From Brassica napus (Eukaryota; Streptophyta; Magnoliopsida; Brassicales; Brassicaceae): DNA of 64,000 bases. Below the pieces are notes generated by a model. That model was given only the letters and a program-made list of their open reading frames with translations. It did no database searches and was not told the origin of the DNA. Location: assembly GCF_020379485.1 (NCBI RefSeq), contig NC_063447.1, positions 62,051,452-62,115,451 on the forward strand, read 5' to 3'. Every line of letters starts with the position of its first letter. Position 1 is the stretch's first letter. Both the position numbers and the translations under genes were made by a program. Positions 36,770 to 48,919 of this stretch are shown here, in pieces.

Positions 36770-38241
36770 GTAGACTAGTGTTTATCGTTTTCTCTTCGTT
36801 ATTACTGACGAAGTATATTTTGGTCGTTGAGGTCCAACATCCACCAGTGATAGATAGGATCCCAAATACTAGTGGGATCTACTATAGGCAGGGGCCAAGG
36901 CAGTACAACACTATGGGCAACGTACACCCACCAACAAAACCTTCTAGATTAGCCCATGACATGCCTTTTTAGGCCTGGAGTCGCATAGCCACCAGTGGCT
37001 GAAAAAATAGTATTCACCTTCTTTTATCTCTTCTATATTTTTGTTGGCGTTTTATTTTGAGTTGTGGTGGTAGTCGCTGAGATTATTATAAAACGAACAC
37101 GGTCATTTGTCACACAAATAAAAAACATACCGGGGGGCCATGTGTAACTCTAGGCCAAAGAAATGGTTTGCTTGTCAAGTAAAAGGCTATAATATACAAT
37201 TACAATAGATCCAGAACAATCTGTAAAGTTACCACCAGAGTGTAAAACAGTCGCTATGCTGATAGCTAAGTTTGTATTCAAAACCACTACGAATTAAGAA
37301 ATGTTTAATTTGGGCTTATTTTATTGAGGCGGTCCCAATAACGCAATAATTGCATAACGAATAAGTCAATTTATAAGGTACGATCTGCATATAAGATGAA
37401 GAGAGAAGTCACGTGTACAGCACGTGGAGTCTTATGAAGGCTGAGTAAAAGACTTGGATGAAGCTAGATGGTTTGCTGTTAGTGTTTTCTAGCTTATCTA
37501 CGATTGCTTTGGTTGTTCTTGAGCTTTGGCCACTTTCTGGGATTGTAAGAGACTCAGGGAGAAATCTCTGGAGTATGGGCTCCAGGTCTCACTAGAGATC
37601 CTGAATTCCTGATATTGTAATTCATTCTTTTTTGAACAACTTGTGATTCATTCCTGATATTGTAATTCATTCATTTACAGTAATAATACACTACTTGTGC
37701 TCTATCATTATATATATTCGTCCTGGTATTACTTATATCCAACTACACAGAGTATAACTGATAATATTATATAGCTTTGGAAGTAAATGTTTGGTGTAGT
37801 GTAAATTTCATTAGCTGGAGATCATCAGCTAACAGCATCCTCCTTGTTTGGGACGGCCTAATAAATACAGTTGGTAAGCTTATGTAAGACCTAAGTTGGC
37901 AACGCCACTATAGACTTGTAGTTTCCTGGCTTCGAATCCTTTTTCAGTCATAAACTTATAGTTTCTTGACTACGAATCATTTTCAAATGAAAACCTATGA
38001 TCAGTAACAACTTTTTTTTTGTGCAAACATGTTTTCCATTACTTAAACTTGAAGATCCCTACAATAGTTCATAGCTTTTATAGCTCCATTAGCATTACAA
38101 ACTGCTAACTTGGTGGCTGAACAAGAGTTTAAAGTACTTAAGATAAATAAACTACCTAACTTCAATTGCCAAGCTTCATGAAAGATCCTATAGAGACCAA
38201 TGTGATTGTTGACAGGGGCGAAGGCACGTTGATGGTAATGG
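36770..38241. other. Intergenic, duplicated between P450 units
   Basis: No intact gene. Parts (about 36770-36830, 37130-37260 and 37790-37870) align by eye with sequence at 52.1 kb and 55.9-56.2 kb, showing that P450 duplication units included flanking DNA. A minus-strand open frame ending at 38043 (last residues MNYCRDLQV) runs into the duplicated gene relic and is not recognised. Confidence 0.45.
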
Positions 38242-38837
38242 GCTTCACTCCCAGGCTTAACACTCTGATTACAAAATTCACAAAACAATGAGTTTAAATT
38301 TGCCTCACAAGAATCATTTGAGGCGAAAAAGACGAGACTTTAGGCATGTAAGAGTAAATAAAAACACTAAAAGGATTGCACTTTCTATACAGATGTAATC
38401 AAGATCAAAGAGACTACACCATGATTAAGTTGTTATATACCAAAATATTTATTTAATTCAGTGTAATGAATCCTAAAAGTAATTTAATTTATATAAATTA
38501 GAACGCAACACTATACCATGGCAGCATCAACTCCAGCTTTAGCTTTCTTGTTTTTCTTCTCTACAACTTGTTTAGTAGAATCTGAAAGGAAGAGCATATA
38601 CAACAAACAGTCAGACACATAGAGAAATCACAAATACACATTAAAAAAAAAACTCTTTCTTTTTCTCTACTAGTAGAGAAAAAAAAAAGGAGGTACCTTG
38701 AGGAGGCGGAGGAGAGGTGTAGTTCATGAGAACACGGAGCTTGGAAGGAAGAGCATCTTGCTTCGAACGATCAGGCGGCGGCGGGAGTCTCGCCGGTCCG
38801 CCATGAGATGCCAAATAGTTTTTCTCTCTCCAAATAG
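38242..38837 (-). pseudogene. Duplicated 5' fragment of the At2g45520-like gene
   Basis: Closely matches 23731-24310: the start of exon 3 (SAKPGSEA codons), intron 2, exon 2 and most of exon 1 (NYLASHGGPARLPPPPDRSK is retained). The start codon region is gone: about 70 bp spanning the initiator ATG has been deleted, joining CTCTCTCC to the upstream GTTGCCC. Exons 4 and 5 were not duplicated. It marks the left edge of the segmental duplication that produced P450 copy 3 or copy 1. Confidence 0.88.
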
Positions 38838-38846
38838 TTGCCCTAC

Positions 38847-38990
38847 TTAGAACATGATTAATGGGGAAGACCAATTTGGGATTCTTAGAGTATGATTTGA
38901 CATTTTTAGAAACGTCTCTTATATATAAGAGGCGTATCTTATATTACATTAAGAGCCTCATCCTAAGAACCTGTATTGATCATGGTCTTA
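38847..38990. mobile_element. Tourist-like MITE with TTA duplication
   Basis: Element 38850-38987 (138 bp) between TTA triplets. The left end is GAACATGATTAATGGGG and the right end, reversed, is GACCATGATCAATACAGG. The parental copy at about 24380 continues from CTTAGCTGCCG with no insert, so it is the empty site. The TTA target and inverted ends fit a PIF/Harbinger-derived MITE. Confidence 0.78.
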
Positions 38991-39628
38991 GCAGCCGCTC
39001 GATTAAATTGGGCCCTGGCCCATATATTTAACCTATAACATTTCACCAAACCAAAAAAAAATCATACTATTACAAGTTTTATTTTCTAATAATTTTGTGC
39101 ATTTTCAAATCTAAACTATTAAAAACATACTCACTGGGAGTATCTAACCAAAAATTTCAAAAATATTAAAAGATACAAATATTATATTTTAATAGATGAG
39201 TATGTTAAAATTCTTGGAAAACCAACCAATAATATCTCATTTGACATATTATTGGTTGAATTTCCAAGAATTTTAACATATTTTTAATTAAATAATATTT
39301 GTTATATATATACATACACTAATATGTAAGTTTAGAACTCCATTGTTCCCATTGGAATTTCTCTAAAGCTCTTTCTTTGCATTCATTACTATCTTCGTGT
39401 TTTTTTATTGGGCTAATGATATACTAATTCGGAACAAAGTTTAGTATGTACTTCTTCAACCCTAGCCATCTCTCATGGGAAGAAAACTTCAAACTTAAAC
39501 AGCCAAGAACTATACCTTTGTGATGATCTTTTTATTTTATGTATAACGGTTTGATGGAAACTTTTAAACAACGAGTTACACATTTAAACCTAAAAAAAAC
39601 AAGAGATAGAACTGCAATAGTACAATGG

Positions 39629-42600
39629 TTACTTATATGCGCGTTTCTTGACAGGAACGGCATGTAAGGGGTTGGTCCTATGTAATGTAATACCAAATGT
39701 CTCGTCCATGTCCAAATCCTCAGAAGCAACACCATTTGGAAGCTTCCAATCAAAGAAATAAAGAAGTGAAGCAAGCATGAGTGACACAGTCACCACAGCC
39801 AAAGGCAACCCTGGACAGATTCTTCGTCCGCCCCCAAATGGTGTTAACTCATAGTCTCTACCTTTCACATCAGTCTCTTTACCCAAAAACCTCTCTGGTT
39901 CGAACCGGGTCGGATTCTCCCACACTGCTGGATCTCGTCCTATAGCCCAAACGTTCACAAGAACTTGAGTGTCTTTAGGCACCATGAACCCAAGCACCTT
40001 CACGTCAGCTTCAGCTTTACGTGGGACGAGAAATGGAGCAGCAGGATGTAATCGGAAAGTTTCTTTCACAACTGCTTGTAAATACGGCAAATGTGAGATA
40101 TCAGCCTCTTGAACGATGCCGTTTTGGCCTATCACACAATCCATCTCGGTTTGAGCTCTGGCTAGTGATTTTGGGTTATTAAGTAACTCTGCCATTGCCC
40201 ACTCTAGGGTGCTAGAGCTTGTATCCGTGCCTGCTGCAAACATATCCTGACATATTATCACATATTAGGAATTTAGGATTTATAAAACTGCATATCAAAA
40301 TGAATGGATAATTTTTGCAAGATGGTAAGATTTTTTAAAATGACTATGAAGTTATGGACCTAATTAAATGAATGTGTATTTTATAGTACACAGTTCAAAT
40401 TATGTTAAGTTAGTTCTCTTTAGTAGAAGAAGTTGAAATTATGACCCCTTAAACCTCTTATATGTGATCAAAGAATTTTAACCATTAGGTCCCATTTTTG
40501 GTGGTAAGACCTATTTTGGTTTAAGATGATGGTAAGACTTACCAATAGAAGGTGTTCAATATCGTTATTGTCAAGCTCGGATTCATCTCCTTCCGCTAGG
40601 ACGAGAAGCGCATCTAGGAAGTCACTGTCTGAGACATCTTTAGAGTTATCCAATGATTTCTCCGTCCGTTTAGCATCAATGAATCCACGGAAAACCCTAA
40701 ACAATCCCTCCGTGCAAGCCTTCATATTTTTCCTATTACCTTGCAGATCAAGAAACCTCATAAACGGAAAGTAATTGGCAGCATCTGGTTTCCCGGCAGC
40801 TTCCATTGTAGCAATCACCGTGTCCCGAAATCTATTGGATTTGCTCGTGACGTCGTAGCTACCGAGATCAACCGAAAACAGAATGTTTGATATGATATTA
40901 AGAACTGTGGTGAAAGATGCACGAGAGATATCAACAGCCTCTTCTTTCTCGCTACGCTCATGCATGAAGCTCACAAGCTCTTGCATCTTCTTCATTCGCA
41001 GAGCTTTCGTAGCTTCCATACGCTGCGGTGAAAACATCTGATTTATCGACAATTTCCTCAACATCCTGAAACAAAACATAACAGCGATCCATTATTACTG
41101 TAGTACGGTAATATGTTGCTTGTATGTTTGACTTGAATGTTACTTTGTCAAAAAAAAATTTTGAATCTTACTAAATGAAGTAAAGTACGTACAAAAATAC
41201 AAGGTTCCAGTATGAACAAATAAACAACCATTTGAAAATACAAAACTAAAACGAAGTGGAAAAAGAAAAAAAAAATAGATTTGACTCTATAATGTTTATT
41301 TCCCGTTATATTTAGTATAAATTGATTGGAAATAAAATCTTAAGCTTTGTGCTTATACCTTTTTATTTTTTCTGCATTTATATAAGAAAGCCCTTAATAA
41401 AAAAAACAAATTATTTGGAAATAGTAAAAGTAAACACGAAATTCAAACGCAAAAAATAGATTTTCCTAGAGTTTAGTTTATATATAAACAAAAGACTTTA
41501 CCTCTTAAAAAAGACTTTACCTAGCTAGCAAACTCAAAAACAAAAGGAAAAATTTTATGTTTACCACTTTCATGGCACTAAAGAGACATTTTCATTTTTA
41601 CCACCACTAAATAGACATTTTCAAAAATACGTTATTCATTAAGTGACAAAAGACTCTTATACCTTTATTCTCTATATATATAATAAATTATTATTTAAAT
41701 ATGTAAAAAAAATAATATTTTTTAATGTTTTCGAATTATAATTTTTCAAATTCAATTTTTTTTATAAATTTTGTTTTTATTAATTTGTTTTTCGATTTTT
41801 TTTTTTTCAAATTTTTTTTTTCAAATCGAAAATTATGTTTGAAACTATTTTTTAAAATTTTCTTGTATTTTTAAGTATTTATTTATATATTTATTATAAT
41901 TCTAAATTTCATATTTCAATAACACTGGTCCACCCTTCAACTCTAAACCCTAAGTGTAGATTAGTTAATCCTAAGAGTATAAGTGTCTTTTACTCTTCAT
42001 TAAAAGGGAGAGTAAAAGTGATTAGTGTAGACATGAAAATTGGTACTATGAACGTAGTATTCGTGGCAATTTCCCAAAACAAAATAATACAACTAAAAAC
42101 AATATGATATTTCGTTTACATGTTTCCAATTTTTATTTAACAACTAATTAAAAGTTTACAACAAGTGACTATTCTTTACTTATTGATGCAATTAACATTT
42201 GATCAAAGATTAGTTGCAGTCAGATAGCAAATCTTCAAAAACAAAGAGATCGATCATAGAAAATAAAATCGGTATTAGTTATACCTCCAACGAGCAGACG
42301 ACGCAGGAAGCCAGATGACTGAAACTTCGTGGTGACCAACGGACCGTATCGAGTCAGTAGACTTACGGGCAGACAAGATTTGGTCATGTGTTCTTAGAAC
42401 CTCTCTTGCAGCTTCTGGTGAAGTTATGACCACCGACTTTAAAGATCCAAGATTAAGGCTCATTACTGGTCCATAGGTTTTTGAAAGGTCGGCGAATGAG
42501 CGGTGTGGGTTTTTACCAACTTGGTGAATGTTTCCGATGAACGGTAATCGTGGAGGTCCAGGAGGCAGCGTAACGGTTAGGCGAAAGCCCCGTCGGAATC

Positions 42601-42679
42601 TTGCGGTGATTAAGACAAGGAAACATGATGAGATAAAGCAAGAGAGCAAGGACATAGCATTTTCTGAAGTGATCTCCAT
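39629..42679 (-). CDS. CYP76C-type cytochrome P450 (copy 3), intact
   Basis: Exons 42285-42679 (395), 40543-41065 (523) and 39629-40246 (618) give 511 residues, the usual CYP76C length. The N-terminal anchor ([18 protein letters not shown]) is followed by [13 protein letters not shown]. Motifs: AGTDTSSST (residues 311-319), KETFRLHP with the ExxR at 368-371, [10 protein letters not shown], and [10 protein letters not shown] with the haem cysteine at residue 450. It ends KKRAYK. Expected activity is ER-bound monoterpenol oxidation, inferred from family. It is the functional sister of the pseudogene at 25-32 kb; both share the stretch upstream with the At2g45520-like fragment. Intron 1 holds a 530-bp Mutator-like element. 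Confidence 0.92.
41537..42084. mobile_element. Mutator-like MITE in intron 1 of P450 copy 3
   Basis: Element 41546-42075 (530 bp) is flanked on both sides by AAAACAAAA (41537-41545 and 42076-42084), an exact 9-bp duplication. The left end reads GGAAAAATTTTATGTTTACC and then ACTTTCATGGCA. The right end, reversed, reads GGGAAATTGCCACGAATACT with CGTTCATAGTACC. A 9-bp target and long termini fit Mutator-like elements. The flank is low complexity, which slightly weakens the duplication evidence. Confidence 0.72.
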
Positions 42680-43139
42680 CTGGTGTTTCTTAAGGGATAG
42701 AAAAACGTAACGAATCTATGTAACTGAAGGGGATATTTATAAAGTTTAGGTCTAAAATATACCGGATTATCTGCTAGTAGGCCTTTCTTTGTATGATAAA
42801 GAAAAACCACATGATGTTTTTCTATTATAGTTTCTTGACTTCGAATCATTTTTCAGTTATATTTCTTTGACTTCAAATCGTTTTTAAATTAAAAACATAT
42901 GATCAATAACAACATATTCGACAACGATCTACTAACATACGCAAAGGTGTAAAATGTAGTCAGTCGCTTTGACGAAAAGCCAAATGATTGTTTGAGCTTA
43001 TTTATGTGTTTTACATTGACCTATAGATATAACCAATGCTAATATCAACATGGATGCCTCAACTTCTACAAACCTTAGCCATCTTATGAGAAGATATCTT
43101 GCAAATTACAACTGAGACAAAACGTTTAAGAAATGAGAT
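42680..43139. other. Upstream region of P450 copy 3
   Basis: Promoter side of the intact P450, ending at the Copia insertion. No gene or defined element is visible. Confidence 0.4.
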
Positions 43140-43144
43140 GAATT

Positions 43145-43502
43145 TAAGCGCAGTCAGAGAGCTATGGAAAACAGAGAACTTTACTGAATGTTTCTGAAGT
43201 TTATTATTCTCAAACTTAACCATTACAAGAGTGACTCTAAGTTTATTTATACAAACGATTGGAACCATCTAGAGGTCTAACAGGTGTCTCTGACAGCTCA
43301 GTCATCCTTATCCTTCAGAGCGTCGTATCTGTTGCTAAGCTGCATCTTGGGAGGCGAGAGTTCCGTACCTTTGGCTGCTTTGCCTTTCTCCTTGACTGAA
43401 GTTGTGACCGTTGAAGATGTTTGTCTTGTAGCCGAAGATGCTCTGGGCTTTGTCTGAGTGAAGCCCATCGTCTTAACATCTTCTGGTCCACTGGGCTTAA
43501 TA
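43145..43502 (-). repeat. Copia 3' LTR
   Basis: 358 bp, the downstream LTR in element orientation. Read on the minus strand it starts TATTAAGCCCAG and ends GACTGCGCTTA. It differs from the other LTR by three A/G transitions. The pol frame runs into it and stops at 43298. Confidence 0.95.
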
Positions 43503-46500
43503 CCCCCGCGCAAACTCGAGGTGGGTGGAAAGGCCACACCGAGTTTTAAACGAAGATCATAGAAGCTGTGCTGAGGCAGAGGTTTAGTAAAGATGTCTGC
43601 AAGTTGTTGAGCTGCGGGAATGTGTTTCACCACCAAAGTCCCAGCTGCAACCTTCTCTCTCGCAAAGTGGTAATGAGTAGCAAAATGCTTGGACTTCTTG
43701 TGCAGTACCGGATTAGCAGTTAAGTGAACTGCCGCCAAGTTGTCACAATATATCTCAGCTACTTCAGGTTGAGGAACTCCAACACTCTTCAGAATCGAAC
43801 ATATCCAGGATAGTTCTGCAGCAGTATCAGACAAGGTTCGATACTCAGCCTCAGTGGATGATCTAGAGACAGAATCTTGCTTTGTTGCCGACCAAGAGAT
43901 GATGTTTGTGCCAAGAAAAGTGCAGAAACCTCCAGTTGATCGTCTCGTGTCTCTACACCCTGCCCAGTCACTGTCACAATAAGCTCTCACTTGTGAATTT
44001 GTATCGGACTCGAGATACAGACCCATCTGAATCGTGCCTTTGAGATAACGCAACACTCGTTTCAGAAGATGAAAATCAGCCATCGTCGGTTTGTGCATCT
44101 TTTGGCAAACCAAATTGACAGCAAATTGAATGTCTGGTCGGGTAAGGGTGAGGTACTGAAGCTTCCCTGCTAAACTTCTGAAGTATTTTGGATTTTCAAA
44201 GTACTCTTCTTGATGTGGGACTCTGTCAAGTTGCAGAGGCAAAGGTGTTGGCATGGGTGCACAGTCTGACATTCCTGCGGCTTCAAGAAGATCTGCTGCA
44301 TATTTTTCTTGGTTAAGGAACAGTCCTGTTGGAGTGAACTGCGCCTGAATTCCCAAGAAATAACTGAGAGGTCCCATGTCCTTCATACGGAACTGTTTGC
44401 TCAGGTCTTTAAGCAATCGTTGTATTAGCGTCTGGTTGTTTCCAGTAAGCACCATATCATCAACGTAAAGGAGCAGGAAGATAACATCACGATCCTTCTG
44501 ATACACAAACAGTGAGGGATCCCAAGTGTTGCAGATGAAGCCAAACTGAATAAGGTAGGAACTGAACTTATCAAACCAAGCACGAGGAGCTTGTTTGAGA
44601 CCATAGATTGCCTTGTGAAGCAAGCAAACATACTCAGGATGTTCTTTATCTTCAAACCCGGGTGGTTGTCGCATATATACTGTCTCAGATAAGTCACCAT
44701 GCAAAAATGCATTCTTGACATCTAACTGCTTGATGTCCCACCTTTCAATAACTGCAATGTGAAGCACCATTCGAACCGTTGCAGTTCGAACCACCGGACT
44801 GTAAGTCTCTAAGAAATTAACTCCTTCTTCTTGTTCATTGCCTCTAGCAACCAATCTTGAACGAAGCTTCTGTACAGTCCCATCTGCGTTCAATTTAGTC
44901 TTGTGTATCCATCCACTACCAATGGGGTGGCCCCTTGTGGTAGAGATACTAAACTCCAAGTTTTAGTCTCCTGGCAGGTACCAATCTCTTCTCCCATTGC
45001 TGCATTCCAACCAGGATGCTTCAAAGCTTCAGCTATTGTTCTCGGAGGCTGAGGAACTCCTTTTATAGTGATTAAAGCATATCGCGGGTTGGGTTTCATA
45101 ACACCAGTTTTTGCTCTTGTCGTCATGCCATGAGTGTTGCCCACTGGTTGATCCACTTCTTGAATGACTGGATCCAGTGGAGGCTGTGATGCATTTGACG
45201 AGTCTGAGCTGTGTTGGTTCCCTGCTGATACTGCTGGAGAAGCACCAGGAGAATTTGGCTGCTGAGTAGAAAGAGGAACTGATATACCAATGTCTTCATC
45301 AACCCTCTGGTTCATAATGTCTTCACGAGCTGAGTCTATTGTTTTATGTTGCAGACTCCACGCTGTAGTCAGAGTAGTAGATGGAGACGGAAGGAGATGT
45401 TGATAAGTGTCTTTATACGGCATTCGTTCTTCATCAAAAAGCACATGACGATTGATAAAGACACGACCAGTAGGTGGGTGATAACAGCGATACCCTTTGT
45501 ACTTCTCGTTGTAGCCAATAAACACACAGAGAAGAGATTTTGGATCAAACTTGTTGTTGGCATAAGGTCGCAGATAAGGGTACAAGCACAACCGAATACT
45601 CTTAGTGCAGTGTAGATGGGAGGACTTCCATTCAACCGCTCAAAAGGACTGACCATCTTGTTGTTGACCGTTGTAGGTAATAGGTTACTAAGGAAGGCAG
45701 ATGTGAAGAAAGCCTCAACCCACAAGTTTAAGGGCAGATGACTCTGATAAATCATCGACAAGCCTAACTCTGTGATGTGCATGTGACGCCTTTCTGCAAT
45801 GCCATTCTGTTCTGGAGTGTGAGGACAAGAGATAAAATGTCTGATTCCAGCTGCTGTGAAGTGATCAGACAGGTTCTTGTTAACAAACTCGCCACCACCA
45901 TCAGACTGAAAGACTGAAATTTTCTGTTTGTACTGATTTTCGACTTGAGATTGAAAGGCTTTGAAGATAGTAAACACATCAGACTTCATTTTAAGTGGGT
46001 AGAGCCAACAAAATCTTGAGTAATTGTCGATGAAAACTACATAGAATCTGAAGCCTTGAGTTGATACAACAGGAGCAGGACCCCATACATCACAGTGTAT
46101 CCTCTCAAGAGGTCTACTTGAACGAAAATCAGAACTAGAAAAGGGAAGTCTACATGTCTTGCCAAGTTGACATGATTCACACATTGACTGAGAAGTCTTA
46201 TTGAACGAAATGGCTTTTATTGTTGAAAGATGCTTCAAAACTTGATCATTTGGATGGCCTAGTCTCTTGTGCCACACTCCATCGCTTGCAACTTGCTGTC
46301 TAAAGGAGTAAAACGTCAAGAGCTGCGGAACATCCAGCCGATAAAGTCCTTTAATCTTGTTACCCTTACTGAGAACTCTGCAGGTTGCTTTGTCCTTTAC
46401 ACACACAGTAGTAGAGTCAAAAGTAAATTCACAGGGGAAGTCATCTGTGAGCTTTGACACTGACAGCAGAGATTTGGTGATATCAGGGCATATAAGAACA

Positions 46501-47660
46501 TCAGAAAGAGGGATTTTACCTGACTGAGTCGGGATGGAAGCAGAACCAACATGAGTGATGGGGAGAAACTCACCGTTACCAACCATCACCTGATCCAAAC
46601 CAGCATACGGCTGAGCTGTATCAAGATGATCAACCGAGTTCGTGACATGATGCGATGAACCACTGTCTGGATACCACTCAGCTCCTGATGGTGTGGACTG
46701 GTTGTGAGCTGCCACCGTTGTGAGAACATTCGCCTGAGGAGGAGGATCACTGACCACAAAGTTAACATCGAACCTCTTGTAGCATTTGTAGGCTGGATCA
46801 TATTTGCCACATATCTGACATGTAGGACGTTGATTGTCAGAAGCAGAGGACGTTCTTTGCGCGCCTTGACCAAACTGCTGAGGAAAACCTCGACCTTGCG
46901 TGGAGTAAGAGGCGCGACCACGATAGCCTCCTCTGTTCTGGCCTCTTCCTCGTCCAGAGTATCCTCCTCTGTTGGCATAGAAGGCTTGATGAGGTGAAAC
47001 ATCAGTCTGCTGCTGATAGGTTTGGAGCTTATCATCAAAGCCAGTGAGCTTGTGAACGACATCTTCAAAGCACGGACCAGGAAAGACATCCATCGAGTGC
47101 TCAATGACGGTGGTAACAGCTTCATATTCTCGACCCAAACCGTTCAATACACCGTAGATCTTCTCATGCTCAGTGATTGGAGCACCAATCGAATCAAGCT
47201 GGTCACTGAGAGATTTGATTTCGGAAAGGTACTCAGTCATCGTCTTGTTGCCTTTGACCGTCGTTTGAACACGCCGCTGAAGATCGAGACGTCGAGTTGC
47301 TGAAACCCTATTGTACTTCTTTCCCAACGCAAGCCAAACCTCTTGGGAAGACTGAAGACCATAAATAGATTTCAAAGCGTCTTCAGACAAAGTACCATAG
47401 ATCCAAGCGAGAATGAGTTTGTCTTTTTGCAACCACCGGAGAAACTCAGGGTTTGGAGCTTCGACTTCTTGATCTCCATTTCGAACCGTGATCGTGTCGG
47501 TAGGGCTAGGTTGAGCTCCGGTCACATAGCCAAGAAGCATCTGGCTTGACAGGAACTGCTCGAACTGAAGCTTCCATAGAAGGTAATTTCCTTCCTTGAG
47601 CTTCAAAGTAACGACCTGAGTGATCGTGAGAGAGGTAACAGGAGGTTGATTTCCATCCAT
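43298..47660 (-). pseudogene. Copia gag-pol, broken by two frameshifts
   Basis: Starts at ATG 47660 one base after the primer-binding site. Segment 1 (to about 45600) has the gag domain, a defective zinc knuckle (CQICGKYDPAYKC, lacking the histidine and one spacer residue), the protease DSGSSHH, the integrase zinc region (LGHPND with CESCQLGK) and the integrase core aspartates (HCDVWGP, FQSDGGGEF). A one-base loss near 45595 shifts to segment 2 (44890-45591). A second shift near 44920 leads to segment 3, with reverse transcriptase (DVKNAFLHGDL, LLYVDDM) and RNase H (YCDSDWAGC, STEAEYR), ending in the LTR at 43298. Frames are otherwise long and open. It cannot make a full polyprotein as it stands. 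Confidence 0.92.
43503..43511 (-). other. Polypurine tract of the Copia element
   Basis: On the minus strand GCGCGGGGG immediately precedes the 3' LTR, the position for priming plus-strand DNA synthesis. It is short and interrupted by C, so a weak tract. Confidence 0.55.
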
Positions 47661-47661
47661 G

Positions 47662-47673
47662 GCTCTGATACCA
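47662..47673 (-). other. Copia primer-binding site
   Basis: On the minus strand TGGTATCAGAGC directly abuts the 5' LTR. It is the standard plant Copia site pairing with the 3' part of initiator methionine tRNA. Confidence 0.93.
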
Positions 47674-48031
47674 TAAGCGCAGTCAGAGAGCTATGGAAAA
47701 CAGAGAACTTTACTGAATGTTTCTGAAGTTTATTATTCTCAAACTTAACCATTACAAGAGTGACTCTAGGTTTATTTATACAAACGATTGGAACCATCTA
47801 GAGGTCTGACAGGTGTCTCTGACAGCTCAGTCATCCTTATCCTTCAGAGCGTCGTATCTGTTGCTAAGCTGCATCTTGGGAGGCGAGAGTTCCGTACCTT
47901 TGGCTGCTTTGCCTTTCTCCTTGACTGAAGTTGTGACCGTTGAAGATGTTTGTCTTGTAGCCGAAGATGCTCTGGGCTTTGTCTGAGTGAAGCCCATCGT
48001 CTTAACATCTTCTAGTCCACTGGGCTTAATA
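47674..48031 (-). repeat. Copia 5' LTR
   Basis: 358 bp, same ends as the 3' LTR. It should contain the element promoter. Three differences from the partner LTR (for example TCTAGTCC against TCTGGTCC near 48013). Confidence 0.95.
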
Positions 48032-48142
48032 GAATTTTGTTTTCATTTAAATAAAAAGGGTCAATAATTATATGGTTTTTGATTTTCATTCATAAGATAA
48101 ATAAGTTTTTATACTTTTTCAGTACATATCACAACTGTTTAA

Positions 48143-48888
48143 CTACTGACGATTTTTTTTTTTTAACTGGAACCGCAATTAACGGGTTGGCCTTGTGCAA
48201 AGTAATACCAAAGGTTTCATCCATGTCGACGGAGTTTGGAAGCTTCCAGTCAAAGGAGTAAAGAAGAGAAACAAGCATAAGAGATACGTACCGTCTTCAC
48301 AGCCAAAGGCATTCCCGGACAAATTCTTCGTCCTGCCCCAAACGGTGTAAGCTCATAGTCTCTACCTTTCACATCAGTCTCTTTCCCCAAAAACCTTTCT
48401 GGCTCGAATCGGGCCGGGTCCTCCCACACGTTAGGGTCTCGTCCTATGGCCCATACGTAATACGTTCACCAAAACCTGAGCATCTTTAGGCACAAGGTAT
48501 CCAAAAATCTCTACATCGGTCTCAGCTTTCCTTGGGAGGAGAAGAGGAACAGTTGGATGCAAACGGAAAGTTTCTTTCACAACCGCTTGTAAATAAGGCA
48601 TTTCTGAGATATCAGGCTCCTGAACCAACCCGTTTTGGCCTATCATATGTTCGATCTCGGCCTGAGCTTTCGCCAGCGTTTTAGGGTTAGTAAGTAACTC
48701 TGACATTGCCCATTCTAGGGTACTAGAGCTTGTCTCCGTGCCTGCTGTAAACATATCCTGACATATAATCACATATTAGTGAGCTAGGCTTTTCATACAA
48801 AAAAAATCATGCGCGTCCAACTCAAAACAAAGCTCTAAAAATATTTTATATCCATCTATGATTTACTGAAATCCAAAGATTAATATGT

Positions 48889-48919
<31 letters not shown>

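Larger units (their letters stand above)
43140..48036 (-). mobile_element. Copia LTR retrotransposon, complete but coding-defective
   Basis: Element 43145-48031 (4887 bp), minus strand, flanked by the 5-bp duplication GAATT at 43140-43144 and 48032-48036. Two 358-bp LTRs differ at three positions only. A primer-binding site and a polypurine tract are in place. Domain order gag, protease, integrase, reverse transcriptase, RNase H is that of Copia. It sits just downstream of P450 copy 4. LTR termini are TA...TA rather than the canonical TG...CA. Confidence 0.96.

Noticed and set aside
43298..44959. Separate 553-codon polymerase gene
   Set aside because: It is the reverse transcriptase/RNase H part of the Copia polyprotein separated by a frameshift, not an independent gene.
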